Origin: Siphonodentalium dalli
Lineage: Eukaryota > Mollusca > Scaphopoda > Gadilida > Siphonodentaliidae
NCBI GenBank assembly: GCA_032622095.1
Contig: CP136061.1
Coordinates: 54,631,762 to 54,695,761, forward strand
DNA length: 64,000 nt
Direction of reading: 5' to 3'
Shown: in pieces, positions 1 through 11,315 of the stretch
How the letters are laid out: each line of letters begins with the position of its first letter
Position numbering within the stretch: position 1 is the stretch's first letter
The notes under the pieces: model-generated
What the model saw: the letters and a program-made list of their open reading frames with translations, nothing else
What the model was told of the DNA's origin: nothing
The model's database searches: none
Program-made: the position numbers and the translations under genes

Positions 1-384
1 ACTAATCCATGGCTCAAATTCATTCAATTGTTGCATATATTCTGTTGAGCATAAAAGGAGAGGGTCAGATTTAGTGTACAGTACCTCTTGAAATTTACAA
101 TAAATAAGAATGTTTTCTAATTATCTATTAAATTTTGTTATATTACAAATGGGGGTCTGGAATACATCTTTCAGTTTAAACACTTTGCAATAAACTGCTT
201 AAGTCATTTGAGTATGACATCATCCCATTGTCTAATCAAGGGAAGCAGCTTGATACTAATTTGTAGTAATGCATTATGGTATATAAGGATGGGGTGTTCT
301 TAAAATGTGACAAACTTTTGTAAACCTGTTTAAAACCAGTCGTAATATGTAAACAGTCTGCATGTCCATCCTTCAACATTTTTG

Positions 385-640
385 GTTTCCTGATAACATT
401 TCTCAATCTAATCAAAACTTGCTATAAGGTTTCATTGCAAGAGAACAAATGTCAAGTTCGAATATAAGGCGTCAAAACAAATTTTGTCTGAGCTAACCCT
501 GGAATACTCCAAATTTTACGTTTCTGAATGATAACTTTTGCTTTCTTTTTTTAAGCAACTCAAAACTTGTATGTTGTTTAATCATAAGAAAACACAGGGC
601 AAGTTTGAATATTGGATTTGGTCTGTGCCCCAAAAATGCA
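385..640 (+). repeat. Decayed copy of the 'gatgataact' tandem repeat (family I)
   Basis: Two degenerate units, each with a 'cctgataac / ctgaatgataac' start and a 'caagttcgaat / caagtttgaat' core, match the much better kept tandem block at 34195-35030. Substitutions and small gaps are frequent, so this is an old copy. The rest of 1-716 is A+T-rich and I see nothing else in it. Confidence 0.5.
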
Positions 641-716
641 GAGGTCAGTTTTTATTTGTCAATTATTATGAGCATAATTTAACAACAGAAGTATTAACAC
701 TTATTATACTATAGAC

Positions 717-922
717 TTATTGACGTGAAGTTCCCTTAGGAAATGTTCAGATAATAAGTTCAACAAACGACCATATGTGGAAATCCATCTGCCTTTGTAT
801 TATCTTTTCGTCTGTCTGTCGTCTGCTTTTATTATGTGAACATCTCTCCATATGAATAATAGACCATTCCAATGTATACTTTTATGAGTGAAAGGGAGAA
901 TCAATTCAGCAAAACAGGGTTA
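717..922 (+). repeat. Dispersed repeat family C, copy 1
   Basis: Starts near 'tgacgtgaagttccc', continues with 'aaatgttcagataataagtt', and ends with 'aataatagaccattcc' and a 'cattcagtaaag...ggtta'-like tail. Other copies are at 2768-2996, 7489-7688, 19951-20195, 39330-39397, 40575-40750, 47515-47583 and 57605-57960. It has no coding capacity. In several places it directly precedes a family B element. Confidence 0.7.
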
Positions 923-1099
923 CACCATCCTCCAGCAGAGCACTTGTTTATCATTTGGTGAACATTCGGGACACAGATGTTCTGTATTGCCCTGAAATAT
1001 ATATTCTTGCCCCAGTTTTGAGATACTGCGCATTAACTAATCTGTAAATTAACGGCTTTATATGGAAATGATCGAGACTATAGGTCGTACCCATCACTA

Positions 1100-1565
1100 T
1101 AGATTGACGGCATTGTGGTCACAGTAAAGGCCTGACTACTTGTGGAAACACAATTGCATAACAGATTAGGGACATTAGAACAGGTGTCTTAAAGTGATGT
1201 GAAACACTCCGGTAAGGTGATAAAATAGAAATGGAGAAAATCTTGCTCAATGTAGTTATTTTTACAAATATTATATCCCAATTGACAACACACATCGTCA
1301 TTCTTATATATTAATTAAATGCAGTGACTCTCAATGGCGAAATTGTTTGCGTTAGTTTTCGCCGATAGTTGCATCCTGAATCTAGAAGTAAATATTTATA
1401 GTTGACTGCAATTAAGACAATGTTTTCTATGTAGAGGTATATAGAATCAATTTTTTGAGATTTACGGCGATGTTAGTAGAATGCTACATGCCTCCAACTT
1501 GAGTACTAACTTATCAGTTTCACGCACCAGTACAAGTATTCTGAAGTGAGTGAAGTGCCTAATAT
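1100..1565 (-). repeat. Dispersed repeat family N, inverted copy
   Basis: Reading the minus strand, this segment matches 11665-12040 on the plus strand. Shared landmarks are 'aaagacatatta', 'ataagttagtact', a stretch near 'gatgcaactatcggcga', 'attaattaatatataagaat' and 'gtgtttcacat'. The two copies are about 10 kb apart in opposite orientation and diverged by many small indels. No terminal repeat or coding frame is evident. Confidence 0.6.
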
Positions 1566-1614
1566 GTCTTTAACAATATCGACTATTAAGTAATCTGTAC
1601 TGATCTTGGAACTA

Positions 1615-1781
1615 CAGTAATGCCCTAAATAATAGACTCCTTAACCACAGCAGAATTATGGCTAATATGGCTCACTGAGAGCTTTCCAATGAATGGCAAC
1701 AAGCCATAATTCCGACTAAATCCTGAAAAGTTACAAATAATTCTGCTGTGGTAAAGGAGTTGATTAATTAGGACATTACTG
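1615..1781. mobile_element. Family A foldback MITE, copy 1 (deleted)
   Basis: Terminal inverted repeats start CAGTAATGCCC and end GGACATTACTG, flanked by TA on both sides. The left arm is shortened inside, so only the outer 45 bp or so pair with the right arm. TA flanks are the usual target of Tc1/mariner-type (IS630 superfamily) transposases, but TACAG...CTGTA could also simply be the element's end. Confidence 0.8.
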
Positions 1782-1917
1782 TATATGGCATCTATTTGTA
1801 ATTATATATAGCTTTCCAATGGTGTATATTCCTCACCTCTTCCTCATATTTGAAGTTGAGTGGTGAAATTCTCTAAATATCTAAATACACATGTCATATT
1901 TTTCAAATCATCACATA

Positions 1918-2127
1918 TAGTAATGCCCTAAATAATCGACTCCTTGACCACAGAACAATTATGGGTAATTTTTCAGGATTTAGTCAAAAATATGGCTTGT
2001 TGCCATTCATCGGAAAGCTCTCAGTGAGAGCTTTCCTATGAATGGCAACAAGCCATATTTCCGACTAAATCCTGAAAAATTACCCATAATTCTGTGGTCA
2101 AGGAGTCGATTATTTAGGGCATTACTG
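1918..2127. mobile_element. Family A foldback MITE, copy 2 (full length)
   Basis: Near-perfect 105-bp inverted arms meet at 'gaaagctctc / gagagctttc', with almost no loop. The outer arm sequence (CCCTAAATAATCGACTCC) is the same on both sides. It has no coding capacity. Confidence 0.9.
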
Positions 2128-2302
2128 TACACATGTGTGGAATGGAACAATGTTGACGTCACATGATGTAAATTACGTTGAACTCGACACTGACTTCTAA
2201 TCTTTAAAATGAAATGATCATCACAAATAACAATATAAGAAATAGTTTAACAATAATCTTCATATAACATGTGTGTAATAAACACAGAACATCACATTTG
2301 TA

Positions 2303-2413
2303 TTATTGGCCAGTAGTTTATGGCACTAGCTCTTACGATCATGGAAGGATCGGCCTCCCATGCTATATCATTTACGCCATCACAGTCGTGTTATAAACTG
2401 CTGGCCAGTACAA
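2303..2413. repeat. Small inverted repeat
   Basis: Arms of about 22 bp ('tggccagtagtttatggcac' and its near-complement 'gtgttataaactgctggcca') enclose roughly 65 bp. It may be a short MITE or a chance foldback; only one copy is seen here. Confidence 0.5.
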
Positions 2414-2767
2414 TCGGTATAATACAAAGTGCAGTTCTGTGTGGTGTGTATACATAACATAACGGAGTAGCCAGGAATTAAGACATCCAAACTATTCTCT
2501 CCCACTCTTGATCTTGGTCTTGTGACATGACCTTTGAACTTCCAATATGGCTATCTATCTATCTATCCCACACAGTATGGTGCTATTATCCTATTGATCT
2601 GACCGTATTTTTTTCTCGCCTGACAATTTACACTTGATGAGTGCGGGACCTCTTGGCATTAATGTTCTACTACGTCAAATATATGCATAATGATAGTCCT
2701 CTAATCCAAAAAAATATATGAGATTGATTTGGGAGGAGGATAGATAGCTCATGTTAACACTAAATGC

Positions 2768-2996
2768 TCATTGACGAGTAGTTCCCATAGGAAATGTTCA
2801 GATAATAAGTTCATCAAACAACCATTTGAACATTTCCCACCATTGAATATGAATCCTTTTGCTCTTTATTCAGTATCTGTTTTTTCTTTCTGCCGTCTGC
2901 TTACATATCTTGAACACCCCTTCAAATTAATAATAGACCATTCCCAAATATACTTTTATAACTGAATGAGAGAATCCATTTAGTAAAGCAGGGTTA
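2768..2996 (+). repeat. Dispersed repeat family C, copy 2
   Basis: Starts 'ttgacgagtagttccc' and ends 'tagtaaagcagggtta'. It is one of the better kept C copies and lies 92 bp before a family B element. Confidence 0.75.
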
Positions 2997-3087
2997 ACTT
3001 ATATGTGACATTGAGAACAAGCATACCTGTATAATACTGATGAGATCACATGTACCGTACTGAAAAAAATGGTCGGTAGGATGCATA

Positions 3088-3672
3088 AAGGCCTTAAAAT
3101 ATGGTGCTGGACATTTACATAATGAGGTCCCCCGAGGGTGAATTTAATGATCTGGGGACCTCATTCTGCTTATAGGCCTCATCTTCTCTGGAAAGCATTT
3201 TTATTATCAAATTAACAACTTTTTCAGTTTCTTTAGAAACTTCTTTGGAATGTTTATTTTCCTTTTTTTTAAGTTTAGTTTGTTAACATACCCAAATTGG
3301 CAGATGACACAATGCATAATTGATGTGCCCAATGCGTGCAAATCACCATCTGGGAACTTAAACCTGTGTCTACTGGTCTCCCATAGCAGAGGAGACCATG
3401 ATGAACGAGGCTTTTTTTCCTTTTTTTTTTCCAGAAAGAATCTTTCTATATCCCTTAATTTGCAGAAGATAAATTGCATAATCAAGGTGACTAACGGGTG
3501 AACATCACCCACTTCAACTGGGGAACTTCAATCTGATTCTAGGTCTCCCATAGCAGTTGAGGCCTCAGCAGAATGAGGACCCCAGAGGGTGAATTTGGTG
3601 ACTCTAGTCTGCCATAAATTCACCCTCTGGGAACCTCATTCTGCAAATGAGAGACACACTATTTCAAGGCTT
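3088..3672. mobile_element. Family B composite element, copy 1
   Basis: Two hairpin modules of the GAGGTCCCCAGAGGGTGAAT type flank a body of about 380 bp that contains 'ggcagatgacacaatgcata' and 'aggtctcccatagcag'. The right end has the usual 'acactatttcaaggcttg'. The left end is the alternative 'ggccttaaaatatggtgctg' terminus. Open frames on both strands across 3207-3512 lie in this body and are not genes. Confidence 0.8.
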
Positions 3673-3849
3673 GTTCACCTGTAAAACTGATGACATTTAT
3701 GATATAAACCAAGGGGTCGGAAGCTCGTGAATAAAATTTCACAACAAGTCTATAAAGGTGTTATAATCTTATTTATATCATATTTTTAACTATGATATAA
3801 AAAATAAACCCCGGAAAAGTAGAGCAGCGCATCCAAGAAAGATAACCTA

Positions 3850-4032
3850 CAGTAATGCCCTAAGTAATCGACTCCTTATATAACCACAGCAGAATTATGG
3901 GTAACTTTTCAGGATTTAGTCTCCCTGAGAGCTTTCCGATGAATGGCAACAAGCCATATTTCTGACTAAATCCTGAAAAGTTACCCATAATTCTGCTGTG
4001 GTTAAGGAGTCGATTACTTAGGGAAATTACTG
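3850..4032. mobile_element. Family A foldback MITE, copy 3
   Basis: Left end CAGTAATGCCCTAAGTAATC pairs with a right end in which the same AAGTAATC variant recurs. TA flanks on both sides. The left arm lacks about 30 bp near the centre. Confidence 0.85.
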
Positions 4033-4219
4033 TACTTTAGATAACTGCATGGTGGCATCTGGGACAAATACACAAATCTGTTGTGGGGCTAGTTAACTTT
4101 CAACCCAATACAGTCACTCACATTCAATGGAGTTTAGTCGCCCCCTGCAATAATCGTTTACAATTGATATTTGCACAAACTTCGTTCTGAATCCTCAGTT
4201 GACTGCAACACAATCTATT

Positions 4220-4631
4220 TTAACCCTTTCATGACGGGAGCTGCGCTGGCACAACATGTGCCAATGCATTCTCTTATATATGCGAGGCGACCTATGGTTG
4301 AATGCATTGGCCTAACAATTTTCTTACATTCTTTAACAATTTTTTTATCAATTTTTCTTACATTCTTTAACAATTTTTTTTATCATTTTTTTCTTACATT
4401 CTTTATAACACAATTTTTATCATTTCTTATCATTTTTTCTTACATTCTTTAACCATTTTATCATTTTTTTTTTTTTTTTTATCATTATTTCTTACATTCT
4501 TTAACAATTTTTTATCATTTTTATCATTTTTTCTTACATTTTTTAACAATTATAAATGCGACCTATAAGAGAATGCATTGGCACAGGGTTTTTGCAAAAA
4601 AATCAGGAAGCTTCCATAATGAAAGTGTTAA
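4220..4631. mobile_element. TTAA-flanked MITE, family D, copy 1
   Basis: Bounded by TTAA at 4220-4223 and 4628-4631. Inverted ends run TTAACCCTTTCATGAC and, reading inward on the other strand, TTAACACTTTCATTATG. Near both ends is 'gccaatgcattctcttatat' or its complement, which forms a hairpin. TTAA target sites are typical of piggyBac- and Kolobok-type elements. The centre is a degenerate T-rich repeat. Confidence 0.75.
4312..4552 (+). repeat. Degenerate T-rich minisatellite inside family D copy
   Basis: About eight imperfect units of 'ttcttacattctttaacaat' alternate with 'ttttatcatt', ending in a T15 run. It is an internal expansion, absent from the shorter D copies at 50116 and 54166. Confidence 0.75.
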
Positions 4632-4639
4632 TGTTGGGA

Positions 4640-4990
4640 TGAAATCAATAACAATCACTTATGGGAATGATTGTTTGCCTTTGGGTTCACAAGTCAGGGT
4701 TAGAGCACAAGAATTGTTCTTTACCAGAATCAATCGAGTCGAAGACGAGATTTATTCTGGTAAAGAACTATTCGTGTGCTCTGACCGACTTAGAGCACAA
4801 TTGATCCCACATAATGTGATCAACTGGAAGTTTGCCGTTGAGCGTGTTTTGACCACAACACACAATATGTGTGCTGGCCGCAGTTGGACACAATAGCACG
4901 TTAGCAACACCCAACAATGTGATTAACATGCACTGATCGCCGTTGAATGTGAATAGATATGTCCGAAACAACACGGACTGTCCCATGCAT
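4640..4990. repeat. Family E repeat with hairpin, copy 1
   Basis: Contains an inverted repeat at about 4700-4785 ('gagcacaagaattgttcttt' against 'aaagaactattcgtgtgctc'), then 'tgatcccacataatgtg' and 'gccgttgagcgtg'. The same modules occur in the opposite orientation at 18640-18770. Frames at 4573-4896 and 4768-4986 follow this repeat and are not genes. Confidence 0.6.
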
Positions 4991-4999
4991 GCACGTGAT

Positions 5000-5595
5000 T
5001 GAAGGGTGACCCGTTTTTACCAAAACCAAACCACCTCACAGATGTGTGCCCCAGATCCCATGTAGTTTGGAAAGTCAAATGTGGCAGTCGCATGTGTCAT
5101 ACTATTATATTACAAGTGGCTCATGAATTACGAAGAAGTCAGTCTGCCAGATGATAAGCAGTTTGATCTTCAATCATAAAAATGGACATGTTAACAACAA
5201 CCAACTTACTTTTTGCCTAAGATAATGCTGCACATCATTATTATGTGACAAACGCTGTTACAAGAAAAATGTTTCGAAATTATACTACCAGTCCATCTGT
5301 TCCTCCAGATTTTCCAGATACAAGTCTTGTTATTCGTTATCTCGGTTATGCGTACAATATAATTCCCGAAGTGTTTATTCAAAATTCCACCAAATATAGT
5401 GAAGTGGTCATTCTGTTGGATTATTGGACATATCACTATTCTGTGGTTCTAAATGTGAATGTTAATTTGTTTGGTGGTCAATAGTGATTCTGAGTACAAT
5501 GTACCTGTGAATATTTTCGGAACTGGATTAGTTCTGTGGAATAATTATAATAAACGTAGTTATTCTACCAAGTAATACATAATTCAACCAATGCA
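5000..5595 (+). other. Unassigned stretch with one weak open frame
   Basis: No repeat family was recognised. A 79-residue plus-strand frame at 5245-5484 starts with GTG and contains MFRNYTTSPSVPPDFPD and DYWTYHYSVV. It lacks recognisable splice sites, domain motifs or a second copy, and its base composition is A+T-rich like its surroundings. I treat it as probably chance. Confidence 0.3.
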
Positions 5596-5653
5596 TGTGT
5601 TGCTATGGCCACCCCTTCCGATCGCCCTGTTGATGTATATATATTGTATTTTT

Positions 5654-6064
5654 TAAAGCACACCAATTTTCATGACTGGCAAACTAATTGTTCAGTTATA
5701 TCCCATTCTTTGACACACGCTGCTCATAACAAACAAATCGCACGGGTCGCTTCAATTATTAATACAGAGGCCATGCACAGGGGCTTGTAGAAGCGCTCCA
5801 TTGCCCACACCCACACTCCCCTTATACGCCATCACTATATGCACCCGCTACATCATGGTATAGTATACTAGAGGTGCATATAATGTCAGTGTGTGTGGGG
5901 GGAGCAGAGCGGTGTTTGTGCCCCTGTGCATGGCCTCTGGTATAATAATTGAATCTACTTTGAGGCGTCCATGTGATTTGTCTGTTATGAGTTGCGTGTT
6001 CCAAACAATGGGATAATCACTATTCCTTTGCCAGCCTTGGGAATTGGTGTGCTTTACCAAAATC
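5654..6064. mobile_element. Large foldback element (family E, copy 2)
   Basis: A long, nearly complete palindrome. The left arm (about 5654-5790, with 'aaagcacaccaatttt', 'aaatcgcacgg' and 'ggccatgcacaggggc') pairs with the right arm (about 5919-6064). The centre is near 'catcatggtatagtatacta'. A single-arm copy is at 18355-18610. No coding capacity. Confidence 0.75.
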
Positions 6065-6590
6065 AGGGAATGATTGTGACAATGGGATAGTGCTCTAAGG
6101 TCATGTCATGCAATTCAACCTCTGATTGGTCAAAATTGTCTCATGGGATCATTTTGTTCATGCATAAAGTTCGGTGTTTATACGCCTACCGGGAATTTGA
6201 GTGGAATACAGAATTTCCCAGACCTGCATAAACAGACAAATGGAATGTGTGATGAATTATAAAATTAGTTTTTCTATGAGAATGAAGAAACATTTCACAG
6301 AACACTATTGAGCATGGTATAATATTATAATGTGAACATACAGCCTGTAATTCTTGGTTACGCATATGATTCCATTCTGACTAGCAACATATTTTGTCCG
6401 TAGCAAAATTTGGTAGCGACTTATAGTTTGAAGACATGATGGATCTTTGTTGTATCTGCTACCACAGATATAGTATACCTTTTAAACCATTTCTCTCACG
6501 GTTCCCCGCCTTTATTTCTACGAAGGTTCATTTCCTGTTTCATCGTCTGGGTCTCTTCGAGATGTGCTATGTTCCGGTCTGTCCTATATA
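6065..6590. other. Unassigned unique stretch
   Basis: No repeat family, splice-flanked frame or RNA gene recognised. The frame at 6436-6717 runs into the following family A element and is not supported as a gene. Confidence 0.4.
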
Positions 6591-6841
6591 CAGTAATGGC
6601 ATAAATAATCGACTCCTTAACCACATCAGAATTATGGTTAAATTTTCAGGATTTAGTCGGATATATGGCTTATTGCCATTCATCGGAAAGCTCTCAGAAA
6701 AATTCTGCTGTGGTTAAGGTGTCGATTATTTAGTGAGAGCTTTCTGATGAATGGCAATAAGCCATATTTCCGACTAAATCCTGAAAAATTACCCATAATT
6801 CTGCCTGTGGTTTAAGAAGTCGATTATTTATGGCATTACTG
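6591..6841. mobile_element. Family A foldback MITE, copy 4 (rearranged)
   Basis: Outer ends CAGTAATGGCATAAATAATC and GGCATTACTG have TA flanks. The middle holds an extra partial right arm ('aattctgctgtggttaaggt'), so this copy has three arms. It may reflect one element inserted in another, or a rearrangement during hairpin repair. Confidence 0.75.
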
Positions 6842-7060
6842 TACCATGTGGTTACAGTAAAACTATTGTTGAAGTACAATGGATTGTATGAAGATGAACT
6901 GGCGGGGCATATTATTTAGTTGACTGTCATTGTGGTTGAATTAATTGAGCGACAAACTGTAGCTTGTAGTTCACAGTGAAATTAACCCTCGGCGCAGTCT
7001 TTTCTCCATCTGTTAAACTGGCATTGTGATATCGTTTTGTGACTGAAATGTAATGTTCAA

Positions 7061-7400
7061 CAAGCCTGAGTTTAGTGTGCCTGTCATTTGCAGAATGAGG
7101 TCCCCAGAGGGTGAATTTAGTGATGCTATCTCGCAGCTAGCATCACCAAATTCACCCTCTGGGGACCTCATTCTGCATATAGAAAAACTAAACTAAAAAA
7201 TAAATAGAATCTATGTAAAGAAGTTTCTATAGGAATTTGATAATAAAGAAACTTTCTAGAGTAGATGAGGCCTAAGCAGAATGAGGTCCCCAGAGGGTGA
7301 ATTTAGTGATGCTAGTGCATTATATTGGATAGCGTCACTAAATTCACCCTCTGGTGGCCTCATTCTGCAAACAACAGGCACGTACACCAACTCAGACTTG
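7061..7400. mobile_element. Family B element, copy 2, with 8-bp target duplication
   Basis: Runs from CAAGCCTGAGTTTAG to CTCAGACTTG, with a GAGGTCCCCAGAGGGTGAAT hairpin near each end and a short A+T-rich body. The flanks are ATGTTCAA (7053-7060) and ATGTCCAA (7401-7408), seven of eight matching. An 8-bp duplication is typical of hAT transposases. Frames at 7256-7502 are this element. Confidence 0.8.
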
Positions 7401-7488
7401 ATGTCCAATAAACCAAACCAGTTTAGATGCTTCTTGTGCCAAATAACATTATGTGCCATATATATATTAGCCCTTTCTAAATTAAATA

Positions 7489-7688
7489 ACATTGACGAGT
7501 AGTTTCCTTTGAAAATGTTCAGATAATAAGTTCAACTTCCCACCAAAGAATTTGAATCCTTCTGCACTTGTATTAGCTTTCCGTCTGACATCAGCTTTTA
7601 CCTGATCATCCCTCCAAATGAATAATAGGCCATTCCAATGCTTTTTTATAACTGAATTGGAACATCCATTCAGTAAAGAAAGGGTTAC
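7489..7688 (+). repeat. Dispersed repeat family C, copy 3
   Basis: Starts 'attgacgagtagtttcc' and ends 'cagtaaagaaagggttac'. A family B element follows within 6 bp. Confidence 0.7.
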
Positions 7689-7689
7689 A

Positions 7690-8008
7690 GCTCATGAGGT
7701 CCCCAGAGGGTGAATTTAACGATGCTATCCCACTAGCATCACCAAATTAACCCTCATTCTGCTTAAGGCCTCTACTATGGGAGCTACTTAGGATCAAGGG
7801 AAAAAGTAACTAAAAACAATGTTAATTTTTTTTAGATTATATATCTATACTTCCTAGAATATTAGGCCTAAGCAGAATGAGGTCCCTAGAGGGTGAATTT
7901 GCTATGCTAGCCTGCTATGAGGGGTAGCATCGCTAATTTCACCCTCTGAGGTCCCCATAGCAATGCTATCCTGCTAGCATCGCCAAATTAACCCTCATTC
8001 TGCTTAAC
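7690..8008. mobile_element. Family B element, copy 3 (diverged)
   Basis: Three GAGGTCCC(C/T)AGAGGGTGAAT-type arms and their complements surround a body with 'aaagtaactaaaaacaatg'. The ends are eroded and no target duplication is readable. Confidence 0.65.
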
Positions 8009-8704
8009 CCTTTGAACCCTGGCTCCCCACAACGATCGACACCCTGACCCTGGGCGCCCAGTGGTATTTTTTTATATTGTGGCAGTGTTTAGACGTATGG
8101 TGTTGTTTATGTTCAAGTGGTGTCACATGTCTGACACTTAAGAGGTATGTTCCCCATGGACCACTGATTATTTTACGATCTGGTTACAATGCCACATGGT
8201 CACTCCCTGGTAACGGTTGCTAGGCAACTACCTGATATTGAAAGTAAAATACAATTATAGCTTTTACGGTCGTAATTCAGCCCAAGGAAATTGCGTTTTT
8301 GATGCAGTCAACACCCTATTGTGAAATTTGAGATATATCTGGCCAGAAGTGTGATCCTAACTTGTATTTAAGGGTAGCAACGGTTGCTAAGCAAATATCC
8401 CAAATGATCGAATGACACCATTGCCCTGTGTATTCAATTATATTATGCTCCAATTTAGACATTCCTTGGCATGCACATGTTGATGGTTATGTTCAAATGG
8501 TGCTACAGGTCTGAAATTTTACAGGTATGTTCCCATGGGCCACTGTATTTCTTTTTAGATTGGTATACTTTGCCACAAGATTACTCCCTGGTAACGGTTC
8601 CTACGCAACTACCCGGAGCTGAAAGTATTATGCAATTATAGCTTATAACATCGTATAATTCCACGCTAAGAAACTGCATTTTCTATGCAGTCAATACCCT
8701 ATTG
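8007..8704 (+). repeat. Direct duplication of about 250 bp (family M)
   Basis: Two diverged direct units (about 8085-8322 and 8448-8704) share 'ggtatgttcccc', 'ccactg', 'tcactccctggtaacggtt', 'gcaactacc' and 'gcagtcaa(c/t)accctattg'. A third 'caacggttgctaagcaa' lies between them. The left end is TTAACCCTTTGAACCC, which suggests a TTAA-type element cut off by the family A remnant on its right. Confidence 0.65.
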
Positions 8705-8790
8705 TTGCCATTCATCGGAGTGAGAGCTTTCCGATGAATGGCAACAAGCCATATTTCCGACTAGGAGTATTATTTAGGGCATTTATACTG
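8704..8790. mobile_element. Family A MITE remnant, copy 5
   Basis: Only the inner hairpin ('gccattcatcgg' against 'ccgatgaatggc') and the right tip remain. The left outer arm is missing. Confidence 0.7.
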
Positions 8791-9124
8791 TACATGCAAT
8801 ACATAAAGAACACAGACATTCATGGTCTGAGGGGTCTGTTGAACTCTGTTCATCTTTATTCATTAACTTTTGTCCCTTGATTAACCTTATTCTATCATAA
8901 CCTTAATGGAACTGGTCATAAAACTGCAAGGGAATCATAAAATATTGGTCTAGCTTTCTAAACCTAATCTCCATAATGTCATCATATCTCGCCATCATCA
9001 TTAATGTCCGTGAGTATATATGCCAGATAACTAAGAGCACTGGGAATGATTAAAATCCCCCCCCCCAGTCTGTAGGTCTGGTACATTCATTAGCAGATCC
9101 ACCATTTATAGGATCCTGAACTTA
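8791..9124. other. Unassigned unique stretch
   Basis: Contains a C9 run at about 9058. No repeat, exon or RNA gene recognised. Confidence 0.4.
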
Positions 9125-9334
9125 CAGTAATGCCCTAAATAATCCACTCCTTAACCACAGAATTAGGTGTAACTTTTCAGGATTTAGTCGGAAATAAGGC
9201 TTGTTGCCATTCATCGGAAAGCTCTCGGGGAGAGCTTTCCGATGAATGGCAACAAGCCATATTTCCGACTAAATCCTGAAAAGTTACCCATAATTCTGCT
9301 GTGGTTAAGGAGTCGATTACTTAGGGCATTACTG
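9125..9334. mobile_element. Family A foldback MITE, copy 6 (full length)
   Basis: Near-perfect 105-bp arms with TA flanks. The outer arms differ: AAATAATC on the left against the complement of AAGTAATC on the right. This contrasts with copies in which the arms match. Confidence 0.9.
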
Positions 9335-10313
9335 TATACGATCCTGAACTTATTTGAGCTTGCTTGTCTGCTCTTCATTGGGCCTTGCGTGGCAGCTCAG
9401 CTTTTATAAATATCCAATCAAATTCCGCAGAATTGTGGATTTTGATCAAATTTTACCCAACGGTCCAGTTGATAGTCTGATTTGGTTGCATAGTAACGAC
9501 ATGTCGAACATGTCTGGTCTGGACATGACAATGAGCCTAACTAGCCCCTGGAGGGATGAACTGTCATTTACTCGTTTGGTGTTTGTTCTGGACTGATTAA
9601 ATCAGGATGTTTCATGACATTCCCACGTTTCACCATAGCCTCCCCTTACGGCCCCATAAATTGCATCGGTTGACAGCGGTGCCAATTAAACCGAATAAAT
9701 AGGAATGAGTATTCAAACATTATTACTTCGGAAATCGTCAAAGGGCACGTTAACTCTCCGGAGTATAAAATGCCTACATTCTGTGTTTTCCCTGAAACTA
9801 ATCACTGGATTTGGAGATGGTCATTCCTACGAAAGAACAATATTTATTAACGTGACAAACTTGTAATGGAATGTGATATTTGTTTCCCTTCAGTGCACAG
9901 CTCTGTTTCTTGGCATTTACGGGTCTAAATCGCTCTGTTTCTTGGCATTTACGGGTCTAAATCACATAATTTTCCCTCTTGTGGTGGACCGTCTGTGTAA
10001 ATTATATTTGTTAAGTGTTTCTGACGTTTGGCTTGTGCATACTGGATATATACCATTGAAATACTATATTACCTGGTGCTGCATTCTTTTAAATGCATCT
10101 TCCTTGGTTGTGCTATGTACATTTGGAAACCTCTCTCACCTGGTCTGCAATAGGTTAACTGTTTATTACTCATTTCCATGTTTATTGGAAAAAGAATTGT
10201 TAGTTAATTTCCAGGTGAAGTGAAGATATTGTTAACCTGCAATTTCAGTCAAGGTGTATTGGATAAAATCATTGCTTGTTATAAATTCCAAGTATTTTGG
10301 ACAATATTTTTTG
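9335..10313 (+). other. Largely unique stretch upstream of candidate exon 1a
   Basis: Plus-strand frames at 9354-9596 and 9873-10223 are open but show no domain, no good splice sites and no second copy. A 32-bp unit ('ctctgtttcttggcatttac' onward) is duplicated at 9901-9964. If 10344-10411 is a first exon, its promoter and 5' UTR would lie here. I see no convincing TATA box. Confidence 0.4.
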
Positions 10314-10343
10314 TGAATTTTAAAATTATATAAATTGTCAACC

Positions 10344-10411
10344 ATGAACATGTTGGTGACTGTTTCCCGTGAAATGCTTTCTGGAAGTTTTGACTGTCTT
10401 TATAATAAAAG
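10344..10411 (+). CDS. Candidate alternative first coding exon 1a (unrecognised gene)
   Basis: The reading frame starts at ATG 10344, 30 bp after an in-frame TGA (10314), and gives 22 codons plus two bases before a 5' splice site AG|GTAAGA (donor GT at 10412). The peptide contains SREMLSGSFDCLYNK. It resembles the peptide from 14938-15002 (SREIFSQSFDCIYNK). Of 18 aligned codons, five differ only silently and the replacements are mostly conservative, the pattern expected of coding sequence. The phase-2 donor fits the phase of the exon at 48506, giving an AG|G (Arg) junction codon. No signal peptide or domain is recognised. It could instead be a conserved frame in an unrecognised repeat. Confidence 0.45.
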
Positions 10412-10501
10412 GTAAGATATGTTGGAATACTATTTAATGCAATAGTCACTTGTGGATATGTTTTGATAGAATATATCAAGCATCAGAGATAACATATATG
10501 C

Positions 10502-10560
10502 AGGGTTGGCGCTGGGCTAAAATATTTGCCAAATGAAAATTTGTTTACCTAATTCCACAA
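10502..10560 (+). mobile_element. Possible truncated hAT-type end
   Basis: The sequence CAGGGTTGGCGCTGGGC resembles the left terminus of hAT elements, but no matching right end or target duplication was found. Confidence 0.2.
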
Positions 10561-10707
10561 GGACTTGCCAAATTGATTTGAGGGTCTAATTTTTGAACAA
10601 TTCTTATTTGAAGATAAAATGCATCCATGTAAACACACAAATATTTTTAATGCTTCAACAAGTTAGTATTAATATATAGAGGATCTCCAATGAGTTATGT
10701 TGGGATA

Positions 10708-10802
10708 TAAGATTTTATGAAACGAGTTTGATAAATTTTATTCACAATAAGTCGTAGATGAGTTGTGAGTCAAATTTATGAAACGAGTTTCATAAAATCT
10801 TT
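10708..10802. repeat. Imperfect hairpin inside the 10.7 kb element
   Basis: 'aagattttatgaaacgagtt' on the left pairs with its complement ending 'tttcataaaatctt' on the right, around 'aataagtcgtagatgagttg'. The sequence is related to the larger hairpin at 11316-11435. Confidence 0.7.
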
Positions 10803-11315
10803 TATCATATGACTCAATCATTATTTACATTGGAAAGTATGTCATAAATCAATTTCATATGAACTACTAGTTCATATCACCTTCCGATAATTTGATTGGT
10901 TTGTTGACAAAAAGTGTGTTCTGATTGGCTGAATGGCAGCCGCGGCCGAACCGTATCTCTAACTAAATGCAGGTCAAATTCGTGCGCATCAATCAACGCG
11001 ATGCCGAAATTCTCGCAATTATAATCTTGAAATATATAGTTTTGGACATTGTTATACGATAAATAGAATATGTAATTCGTATTTATCTAATAAACATACG
11101 ATATAATGTCACAAACTGAGAAGAGAATAGCGCACTATCTTCGCGTGCATATTATTTCTGCTAGTTCACCAGGTGTAATTAGGCTTCCGGTGCAATGAAA
11201 TGACGTCACATTAACCTTTTGCTGCCGATATCATATAGCTATTTAGTGATTTGTGTGCGTTTTGGACATCATAATCAATTTATAGGTGTCATATGATAAA
11301 TAGAATATGTAATTC

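Noticed and set aside
9873-10223. 116-codon plus-strand hydrophobic frame
   Set aside because: A+T-rich composition gives many Leu/Phe/Val/Tyr codons; a 32-bp duplication accounts for part of it; no splice sites or domain recognised.
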